Shown one piece after another: positions 24,301 through 36,300 of a stretch of DNA of 64,000 nt (position 1 is its first letter; every line of letters begins with the position of its first letter). Source of the DNA: Symsagittifera roscoffensis (lineage: Eukaryota; Xenacoelomorpha; Acoela; Convolutidae); the NCBI RefSeq assembly GCF_963678635.1, contig NC_087070.1, positions 52,552,750-52,616,749 of the forward strand. The letters are read 5' to 3'. The position numbers and the translations under genes are program-made. Under the pieces are notes generated by a model that was given only the letters and a program-made list of their open reading frames with translations, made no database searches and was not told the origin of the DNA.

Positions 24301-27300
24301 GGTTGAAAAGGGGGTTGAGAAAAATTAGAAGAATTATGAAAATTATTGGATGGGGATGGTTCTGAGTCGGCAAATTCAGCGGGGGTTTCAATATTCGGGT
24401 TATTGAGTTGTGAGATGGAATATAAAACTGAAATGTGTGAATTAGTGTCGGAATTCATGCCTGATGTTACATTACTAGATGGAAAATCGGGTGGCGGAAA
24501 AGCAAAAAGTGGTATTATTGGGATTGGAGAGGTAAGATTGGTTGGGTGGGAATTTGATCGGTGTAGTGATCCAAGTTGGCGGCTCATCGTGAGCTAAAAA
24601 AATGATTATTTTGAGACTGAAAAGCGGTGGTATGGGGTTGTTCAATAATTTGTTCATAAGTATTATCATCTTGTGACTGGTGTGTCATTATATGTTGGAT
24701 GGGACTTTGTGATGTGGTGAGTCGAAAATTTGGATTATGTGTGATGGCTAAATTTCGAAAATTTCGTGGGACTAGGGATAGTGGATGGTTATTTGGTAGG
24801 GGTGGTAATTGTGGTGCCGTTGGCGTTATGTCTACATTGTTATGTTCTTCGTCGTATTTATTTTGTCGTGTTGCTATTTTTGTGTTGTATTCTTTTATTT
24901 GTGCGTCTAAAAGAATTTTGTTTATAGATGTAGAAAAGATTCCAAAAAATCCTGCAAAGAGTATGCGTGCTACGCTTGCTTGTCTGTTTACTTGTGTGTG
25001 TATAGCACATGTGTTGTAGATTCCTTTTAAAAGTGAGAAAAGAAATCCAATAAAGTTAAACATTGCGTATAAAATAGTCAATTTTTCTAAGATGTAGTAG
25101 GGCCATCCTAGAAAATCGAGGATCTCATTTTTGAGTGTAACAAAGCTAAAAATGTTAATTGGTGATATATCTTGGGGACGGTATTTTTCACCGTTTAGAT
25201 ATATATAATCTTTAATGTCTTTAAAATATCCGCTATAGTCTTGCGTGTAGATATCGGCAAATCCTGCGGTTTCTGCAAGTTTGCGTAAATTTTGGTCTAT
25301 TGATTGTCTTTGTATAGTGTCCATTTGTGTTAATAATTCTTGGAATTGTTGTGTTCTAATGTGATGTTGAATATCTGATTTTGAATAGATTCCTATTGAT
25401 TGTAAGTCTATATTTGGGTTTCGAGCAATAGCGCGAATGCTTTCTGGTGAAAATTTTTTGAGTGATTGCATTAATGTGGGATATGGAGTGAGAAGATAAT
25501 ATTTATTTTCATCAGGGTTTAGTTGTACTACATTGTGGCTGTTTTCTGATCCACATGGGACTGCGGTATCCCAGAAATAGGTTCTTCGTGAAAGTGTATC
25601 CACGAAATGTACTTTATTCTTATAAAAGATAGGGATTCTTTTATAACATCGTTTATCTTCAAAAACGTATAGTGGTGATACTTTTTTAGTACAAGTATAA
25701 AACCATAAGATGTTTCCTTCATAGTCTAAAAAATTTGATCTATTTCCAGATAATAAGTATCCTGCATAGGGTATTTTTAATACTGCTAGTGCAAGTGATT
25801 GTAATATTTGTGTTCGTTCTAATTCGCATAGTTGGTGTAGTGTTTCTAATTCGGAGAGTGACATTTCTTGAAAAATTCGGCTAATTGTATAATCTAGTTT
25901 CATATCTAAATGAATATCATAGTGGATATTACCGAAATATGTAGTATTCATTAGTGATAATTCTTGTAAGCGTGTGCTTCTGGTGTCATGGGGTTTTAGA
26001 TGTCCACCAGGTTGTCCGTTGCTTTTTTCAAAATTAACTGGTATATAGGATGTTCCTTCGTTTGGAGGATGACCTGTGGCACATGGGTCAATTTTTATTT
26101 TTCCAGTGGTCATGTCGAATCCTTTTTCGTATTCAACTAATATTTCAGAGTATTGTGTTTTATGGAGTGGATTTCTATATTTACATGCAAGTTCTGTTTC
26201 TTGATATATTTGAAAACGTGTCAATTTATTTTCTATATTGTGTATGTTTCTAAAATTAGTACTTTGTTTTCGTGATGGATGTACTTGTTCATATGGAACT
26301 GATTGTATAAAGTATTTTTCGTGAAATTTTATCATACGAGCGTGTATTCTTGCTACTTGAAATGTTGTACATGTATCTTCGGGGAACCAAACAATTGTTG
26401 CTTGTGTTCTCGTTGTAGGGTCGCAATAACCTTGATCATTTTTACAAGGTAATCGGATTCCTTGATAGATCATTGTATTATCTGATAAATCTCGTGTTAG
26501 TTGTATTTTTTCGAGTTGTATTTTCCAATCGAAAAACATTATTTCTTGGTATCCTTTGTTTTTTGTGTCTGCTTTGCAGTTTGATGGGTTATTTATACCA
26601 ATGTGTGGTATCCAATGTTTATCGTGTAGGTCATAGGTTAATCGTCCGTGTGCGCCGTTATATGGGTATTTTTCGTCTAGTTTTATATGTCCTTGGTGTC
26701 TTTCAAGTTGTGGTTGATGTACAGAGTCTGAAAAAACTTGAAAGTTAACTAACTTTTTTTCGGAGTTTTTATTTTGTGTGATGTTTAGTCTAAGTAATTC
26801 ATTTTTACAATCGTCGGGATTGAGATGTAAAAGACGTTCTATATTACTCTGATAGAATGATTCATGGTCAAGTCGGTTTTTGTTTCCGTTCGAGACTTGT
26901 GAACAATGTACTTTCTTTTCGGAAAATGTTGCTGTGAATTTATAACCTGTAACTGTTGTTGCTCGGGCTTTTGAATAGAGTGTTGCTATTACATTTGTGG
27001 TTTCTATAGCTTGTGGTTCTGTTTCACATTGTGATACTTGATTTATTGCATATTTATGTAGTGTTTTTTGTTCATTTTCTTCACAGTCGTAATGTGTTAC
27101 TAATAAATCTTGTGGTCCTGTACGAGGGGAAGGGTTTATGTTTTGATTTGAGATTACTAGAAAAAGGAGTTGGAGAAAAATTAATAATTTTAGAATATAC
27201 ATGTGTATGATAATCCTGAGTATGGATTATAAAATGTAATGTAGCCAATTGTGTTTTTGGTATATCTGTCGTATTTGTATATTACTTCAGTAGTTATAAA

Positions 27301-30300
27301 CGGTGGTGGTAGTGATTGAGCTGTTATGTTAGGTGGGTTTAATGGGTAGGGATGTTGGGTAATATTGTTTAACTTAACTGTGATTTCAAACTTTAATTGT
27401 AAACTGTTTTGTTGGAGTATTTGAATATTGTGATCACGGATATCGTTGTGAATATCTTGGCGATATTGTAATCTATTAAGTGCCCAGTTATGAAGGCGGT
27501 TACTTTCTTGATGTTGTCCAAATAATGGTGGAGGTGCTGTAAATGTATTCCAATCTAATCTTAAAGGAATATTTATTGATGATTGTTCTCGATATCTGGC
27601 GTCGAGATTATTTGGAAAATTTAAGTTAAAAGGTGGTGGTGAAATCTGGCTTATTGATGGTGTTGATGGTAGTGATAATGTTTCTGGTAGTGATGAGGAT
27701 GTTGTTGTATCCGTAGAAATATCTATTGGATCATTGACTAAATTTAGTTCACCTTGTGTAAATGAATGTGTTGTCCAATATGGTAGTCGTGATGCCTGGT
27801 TTGGGGGGTTAAAGGGATTTTCACGTATTTGTTCAGATGTTGGTGTTGAACCTAAGTAATCTGATGGTAGGCTTGAGGTGCTACGTTGTGAAAGAAGCGT
27901 AGGGGTTTCTGGTAATTTACCAATGGGGTTTTCTGGAGTGTTTTGTGATGGGGATTGAGGTATATCAAAATGAACTCGGGGAGTTTGAAAATTTCTGTTT
28001 CGTCGAGGATGTATAATTTGTCTATTTATTTCGACTGTATTTTGGTTTTGACTAGGATTTCTTATTCTACTTAGTTCTTGTGGTAGTGTTGGGTATAGGT
28101 TATATGTTGGTTCGCTTAGAGGTGCTTGTCGTTGAACTGGTTCTAGTGGTTCTGATAAACGAGCATGTCGTTCTTCAAAAGTGTATGGATTGTCTTGAAA
28201 AGAAATTCGTGTAGATGTTTGAGAATTTTGAGTAATTGAAGGTGGTGTTGGGTTATCTTGGGATGATGTCGGTGAAGACTGACTTTGTGACTGTTGGGTA
28301 GCAATTTTTGATAGAGTTTTGAATTATTACTTTAGTGAGAAAATTTGTGTTTATTATAATATTCTTCCAAAAAAAGAATTAGAAGGATTGTTGCTAGGGC
28401 AAATGTGAAGATTGCTTTCTTTATACATTTACATATGGTCAAAATGAGGGATGATAAGAATGCTATGAAAATTACAAACAATAAAAAAATATCAGTTCTA
28501 CTGAAAATTGTTCGTATCATTTAGACAAGTTGTATAAATCGTACCTGTGGATATAATCAAGGGTTTTGGAAAGTTGGAGGAATAGTTCGAGAATAGTGTA
28601 GAAAATTAAAAAAATGTTACAAAAAATGATTAGGATTATTAGAAAAGATTCAAGTATATCAAAAAGAAATATTATAAAGGTTTCAAGTATTGTAAAAAAA
28701 TGTTTAAGATTTATGAGTATTTGAGTAACTGATTGAGAGAAGAGCATTTAAGAAATGATCTCTTGGTCGAATATTTTTTGCTGTTTGAGGCGATTTTCTA
28801 GTGTGGTCGGATTATTTATTAGTTTTTTGACAAGTGGGTTGAGTTTTGTAAAAAATTGTTGGGGGCAATTTTCATGGTGATCGGGAGGTCGTCTTTTTCT
28901 TTATTTTTGTTTGTCAAATGATCCGGGGTATGGTGAGATTTTTATACTTTAGGCTAATTGAAATGTTCATTTTGTTACTTTAGGCTAAGTTAACAAATTT
29001 GTTTTGGGGGTATTCGTGGTCTGAGTTGGGGAAATATTGTTGATCTTTGGGTTATTAGATAAGGGAGGGGTACGGTATTATGGTGATATTTATTTTAGTT
29101 GTCAAGTTGGAGTGGTTTGCTTATTTTTGACCTGGAGGTCGTAAAGTTATAGTTATAGATGTGCCTGGAGTTCTATATGATTCGTCTAATTGGTCTTAGT
29201 TTGAGTTAGAGAAAGTGACGGATTGGATGAATCCTATTGGTCTATTTTGAACTAGAATTATTGCGTACTTGTCAGCATGTTATTTTGAAAAATGTAAATG
29301 AAAAATGTTTCGGAGGTTTCAAGATTGTGAAGTATAATGTTAAAATTACTTTTGAAATTCCACTTTCTTTAAAATTTTAGATTGGGGGATGAATATTTTA
29401 TAGTTTTTACGTGGTTGATTTCGGAGTCTTGTTGTTTTTCTATTTTCTGATTTGTCGATTTGTTCTTGGGGTATTATTTGTTCGGTCATTTTTCTATTTT
29501 TTCTTTGTTTTGGGGATTCTTTATGGTTTTGTGTATTGTTTTTGGTGGCTGTTGGTTTTGTGTTTTGATTTTCGGTGGGGTTATCATTTTGTTCTGTGTT
29601 TTTCAGATGTGGTTCATTTTGAATGATTTTTAATCCTGTGAAAGAATATAATTGAGTTAATTCGCGGAGTGCGTATTCTTTTGGGTAATAAGGTAATAGG
29701 TTGTTTCGATGTTGAACGATTTCTTTTTTGTTTGAGTCGGTAATTTTATATGTGACATCAGTGGGTTTTGCAATTATTTGGTATGGTCCTTTTCGAAGGG
29801 GTTGTAATTTTTTAGAAATTCCTTTTTGAGTATTAAAATTAGGTATTAAAACAAATGTTCCAATTTTTAATTCGGAGGCTGGTGTAAAACGTGAATTGAT
29901 TTGTTCATTAATGTTTTGTCTTTGTAATAACTTTTTTGTTATTTTTTGATAAATTTCATTGTGTTTTTTATCTCTATTTAGAATCCATTCGGTGTGTGTA
30001 CCGGAGGCTAGTTTAAGAATTTGTGGGTGATGAAAATGATCTTCATCGTGTGTATGTAAAGGTAGGTTATAACAAATTGAATCTTTATTTGGTTGACAAT
30101 AACCTTGTGCGTTTTTATGAGAATTTGCTGTAAACATTATTGGTTTGCGTGGCTTTTGGTTAAAAACCATTTCGTATGGTGACATTCCTAAAGTTGTCGT
30201 AATTTGTGAATTATATGCTAAGGGAAATAATTTTACATCTGCTGACCATTCGGTATATTTTGTATCATTTCCGTTGATGATACATCTAAGATATTCTTGT

Positions 30301-33300
30301 AATGAACGGTTCATACCTTCGACTAAGCCGTTTGTCCAAGGTGCATGAGATGTACGTGGTTTGTGTTTAATGTTATATAAATGACATAGTGTGATGATTT
30401 CATTATTTATGAATTCTGTACCGTTGTCTGTAACTAAAATTTCTGGTAGTCCGAATTTTGCTATCCAGTGTTCATAGAGTGTTGTGTAAGCGTAATAAGC
30501 GTTACAATGTGGTACTGGGTTAAGTGCTACATAATGTGTAAATGCGTCAACAATTACCATAATGTAGGAGTTTCCTTCGGATGAGGGTGAAATTGGTCCT
30601 TTAGTATCAAATGAGATACGATGGTTAAAGTACAAGCTTTGTCCTTTAAAATCTTGTTTTTGTGCTATTTGTTTTTGATTTGGGTAAGGTTTATTTAGTT
30701 GACATACTATACAATCATTGCATAGTACTTTTATCCAAATTGGTGCATTTGGGAAGTAAAAATTTTGTATAATATTTGAATATGTTTTTTCTGATCCAGA
30801 GTGTCCTTTAATATTTTGTGTATGTGAAATATTAAAAGCTATAAGAATCATACTTAAAGGGAGACAGGGAACTGTAGATTCATTCAGCTTATACTCTAAA
30901 AGGTCTGTATTTTCGTTAATTGTTGTGTTGTTAAAATTACGAAAGTATCGGAGGAGTGTTTTGTTTCCTAGAATGGTTGAATCTGCCTTGACAGGTTTAG
31001 TTTTATATTTGTGCCATGATTTTAGTTGTCTAATTATCGGGTCAAGATTTTGATACTGTTTCAGTGTTGAAATTGTAATCGTTTCTGTTGGAGGGAGAAA
31101 AATGTTTTCAATTTCGAATTTAGATAAGGGTATTGTATCAAGTGGGTCGTGGAGGTCAAAAACTTGATTTATTGTGTATTTTGAATCATTTGTTTGTGGT
31201 CCTGATAAATTTATTTTATCAGTTAAATTTTCTTTTTCAATTAGTGGAAAATGGTCTTTCTTAGGTGGGTGTTGTTTTGTTCGTTTTTGTTGGGTGTTAT
31301 TTTTTATCCATTGAGAATATGGGATTGGTTTGAAAGTTGATGTTCCAAGTAAATCAACTTCATAATGATTATTTTGACAATCTAAATAAAGTGGGAAATG
31401 TTGTAAACTATTTATTTGTGATTGTTCAATATCAGTTTTTACTGCATATTTGCATTCCAATCGGGGTGATGTTTCGTTTTCTGCAAGGTAGAATTTTATG
31501 TTTTTGGGTATTTCAACTGTTGTTTTTCGTGTAAGTAATTCAGGTGGTGTATTTCGACTTAAGGTGTCTGGTAATGCAAGATTTTTTCCTGCAGTCCAAA
31601 CTATATGTAAGTTTGGAAATTTCATTAGAATTAGTTGAAATCTGTAAACTCGGTGGTTTGGGTTAGATTTTTGTGTAAAGAGAAAGATGATTGGTTTATG
31701 GTCTGTGAATAGAACTGTTGGATGTTTTGATCCAAGTATCAGAATTTCATATTCTGTCAGTGTATATATTATGGCTGTACATTCTCTCATTAGAGTTGAG
31801 AGTCGTAGCTCTGCTTGAGTGAATAATCGAGAATTTGCTGATATGAGGTTCATTTTATTTGTACCATTATGTGATTGTAATAGTGCTGCACCGATGCCAA
31901 AGTTCGAAGCATCGCACATTGCATAAAATGGTTGATTTGAATCTGGAATTGTGTTTGAAATTTGTTCAGTTAAAAGTTTCTTTATTTCTTCAAATCGTGT
32001 TTGATGTTCTGTGTTCCATTCAAAATTATTTTGTTGTCTAAGGATGTTATAAAATGGTCGTAGATATAATTGCATTTTATAAACATATTTACTTAAAAAG
32101 TTTAACATTCCAAGAAATTCTTGGATTTTCTTTTTATTTGTTGGTGGTTGAAGTTTTTGAATAGCGTCAATGCGTGATTTCAATGGAGTGATTGTTTTTC
32201 TTTCTATATTATGTCCTAAGAATTTAACTCTTGTCAAAAAGAAGTGTGATTTATCGGGGGCGGCCTTCAGATTTTCGTTCTGAAGTATTTGGTGATATTT
32301 TTCTAAAACATTGAACATCTCGTCTTTTGTTTGTGATTGCATAAAAACATCGTCTAAATAGGTGATTGCGTTTTTCTTGAGTATTAGTGGTCTAAAAATT
32401 TTGCTCATAAAAGCTGAAAATGCTGCTGGTCCTATGGATATTCCATAGACTAAGCGGTTGAATTCATATTGTTGGTTTCCGATAACAAATTGTGTTAAAC
32501 GTCGTGATTGTTCATCTAGTGGCATTTGATTGTATGCACTATTCATATCGGCGGTTGTAAAGTATTTGCCGTTTATTTTTGTTAAAATAACTTGTATTGG
32601 TTCAATGGGCCAATTACATTTTGATTCATCTATAAGTGAATTGAGGTATCTAGCATCGAGAACGATTTTTAATGATTCTCCTTTAGCTAGAATGATAACG
32701 GGGTTGATGAATGTGTTCCCTTTTGGTTGTTCTTCTTTATTAACTGGTGATATAATGTTGTATTGTTCTAAAATATCGAGTAATCTGTTCACTTTCTCAT
32801 GTAAGTGAATTGGTACTTTACTTGCTCTCTGTTTTTTGAAAACTGCGTCTGGTTTTAACGGGAGATGTAGTGATGAACTGATTTCTCCAACATCGAATTT
32901 TGATGTTGCATAGACTGATGAATATTTAATTAGCTGTTTGGCTAATTTTTCGAATTCGTCTTGTGTTATTTGTGAATGTTGGAAATTAAACATTGTTAAA
33001 AATTTTTGTTGGTCCTCTGTGTAGTTACTTATGTTGAATGTAGGTTTGAAATATGGAGTTTTTGTGAAATAATCCGTATTTCTGTTTTCGTTACTTATTA
33101 TATTATTTATAGATAATTCTTCATTAAGAATTGTAGATTGGCAAATATCTAGTAATTGGAGTATATTATTTACGCGATAGGCTTTTTCGTGTATTGGTGA
33201 TATTGTAGCGTTGGTTTCACAATATCCTAAAAGTCCTAAAGGTAATGTTACTTGGTAAGGTGTGTTGTTATAGACATGTAAGGAAATGATATCTGAATTC

Positions 33301-36300
33301 GAATTTTTCAAATATTTTATGGATGAGATTGTGATTTTGAAAAATTTGTGAATAGGTTTGAATTCAAAATCTGACATATAAAATTTTTGTTTGTTTTGTT
33401 CTTTATCATATTGGTGAACTTGTTTGATTGAAAAATTATAGATGTTTCCTGATAGTGGTTTCAAGTGTTTTCTTTGTTGGTTAAATATCGGGTAGAATTT
33501 TGAAAAAAATGGTGGTTGTTTATTTAATCTTTGAAAAAATGTTAGGGATGTCTCTTTTGTTTTTGTATATTTATCTTTGATTAATATTTTACTATTTAGT
33601 ATGGTATTACATTATTTAACATGGTATTACTCTTACATAATCTCTTATGTAAGATATCGTACTTATTGCTTGACTTGAGATTGATTGTGGGAAGCTTATA
33701 AATGCGGGATGAGACCATTCGGGGTCCCAAACATAATCTGATTGTTCTGTGATAGCGGTATCATCGTTCGAGTTTTGGGGTCTAAAATTTTTTCTTGCTT
33801 GTGCAATTAAATCAATATTGTGTGTGAAATAATCTATTATGAACCATGCCAAAATTTTTTGTAGATCGTGTTTTGTATGTTGTGAAACGTCGTCTTTCGT
33901 GAAATTTTCTTTAATGATGTTTAAATAACTAGAGAGTAGTGTGATTTCATGTCGTGCTCTTAAATGTTTAGATGTTTCTGTCGGTGAGACATTTGTTATT
34001 GGGATTTCATTTTCTAATATCGAAATATAACTATATATTATTGCGAAAACTTCATTGGTGAATATGGAGTTTGCTCTTTGTGAGTTATGATATTGGATGC
34101 TTTTTATATATTCTGAAAAAACTTTTGAAAATTCTAAATCAAGATCGTCTGTTTGGATTGTATATTTTCTATGATTATGGTTTGGTGAGGTGAATTCTAT
34201 GGAGTAGATTCCATACTGTTGTGTTATGTTGCATATATCTTTTAAGTAGTGGTCTATGATTTGTCTTTTGATTTTTACATCTGGGAACTCTGTTTTACAT
34301 GGACTGATTCCGGGTTCAAATAAATTTAATAGTAAATTTTTGCAAAATATATGCTGTCCTCTATCAGTGGTTGCATCTACTATAAAAGGAAAGATTTCGT
34401 CATCATCTGGGGTTTCGTCACCTGGGGTGTGCGTTGAGCTCATTTTTTCTTTCGATGACTGTTAATATGTAATTATTAATGTGTCGAATTGGTTGATTCC
34501 AATTGTATAAATGTACTGGTTTGTGTTTATACTGCTTTTTTATTCTTCTTTTTCCTCTTTTTGATGAATTTGAAGTTGTTTCTGAGTCAGAAAAATATAA
34601 TTGATCGTGAAGTGGGCAATTTTTATCTATTGATTCTTTTAGTTTGTAAAGTTCGTCTAAACTGTTGGTTTCTGATTCTGAAAATGCGTTTCGATTTTTT
34701 GAAAATCTTTTTCGTGTTATTTGTCTTTGTTTCGTTATTATTTTTCTTTTTAGTGTTTGTCGTTTTGTTCGAATGTATCCAACTGTTTGTGTATGAGGTG
34801 TGATTACAAGGTCGTATTTTTTGTTATCTATTTCACAATTGTGTAAAACGATTGTTTGTTTATTTCCTAGGTTTTTAAATGACATAAGGTTTAGGATGAC
34901 GGATGCAAAAGGTTGTTAAATGGTTTCTATTTTCCTAAACTGTTAGTTCTTACGATTTTTTGGTTAGTTTAACCTGGGTCTATTTGTTCAGGGTTGGAGA
35001 GAAAAGTATATCGATTCCGTAGAATGATTTTTTACTTTCTCGTGGCTAGTATAAGTTAAGGTGTTAACTTACTTAATCTTACTTAGGGGTAGTGATTGTG
35101 TTCAAGGGTTGGAGAATAGTAAATCGATCCACAGGGTTCAGGTATAATTAGAACGCGAGTAGTTCGTTAGATACTATTTTAAACTTACTAAGTCTAAGAT
35201 TTATCCTGGGTCTGGTAAGAGGGGGGGTCAAGTGAAGGATGAATAACCGAAGTTCTTCACTGTTTATCCTAATTTGAATGATTAGTTTTGTTTAAAAATT
35301 TCTATTAGTCTTAGGTCTTTAGAAAGGGTTGGGTAGTGAATCGACGTTTGAGGTCGTTAGACACTAATTAAGTGGGTGGAGGAGAACAAAGTTGTTCTGT
35401 TTGATCCAAGGATAAGCCTTGATGATCAAATTTGAAATTTAATTAAGTAGAAAATGATTTAAGATCCAAGGATAAGCCTTGATGATCTGGTTTTAAAATT
35501 AAGTGAATTTAAGTTTTAATAAAATTTTAAATGTGTGTAAAGGAAAGATTTAGTGTTTTGATGATATTAGTGGGTTTATGATTGCTGTTATGTTTTAGGT
35601 GATGGAGCTGGAACAACAGGATGATTTATGATTACTAACCATTTATTGTCATGCTACTAATTTTTATTTTTTATTTTTCAATAAATATTTTTCAAACATG
35701 TTTTGTATATTACTGCAGAGTTTTAGGAAAACGATCTTAGATCTTTTTATCAATCGTTATTGTATATTAATAATTTTGTTTAGCGCCTGAAATGATTTTG
35801 AACATTGACTTCAAAATTTATGTTTGCAAATGAAAATCTAAATTCATTGCCAGTAGTATTCTAAATATAAAAGTTTGTTCTGGTTTTTGCCTAACTATCA
35901 TATAGCTATATGGTAAGTTTCTACTTTGTCGTATGTCGTCTCTGGTTCGAGGTCTTCTTCCAATTCCGGGTAGTTCTGTTATGGTTCGGAATATTGGCTC
36001 TGATCTATTGAGTCGTAGAGACATTTCGATTAAATTATTGTCGTATAACATTTTGTAAATGTTTTTGTCTAATTTCTAATCTATTTTGGTTAATTCTAAG
36101 CTATTAAGGTCTTGTTCGAGACTTATGGTCGCACCAGATGAGTTATGTATGTTGTCTATAACTCATAGAGTAATTTCGGATAGGGTACACCGTCTGCTCG
36201 TCACGCTATCTTATTTTCGGCCGGATAGATTCGTGCAACTTCTTAGTCTAATACCGATCCTAATCTTACTCTTATACTATCTAGTCTCAGGTTGTTTAAC

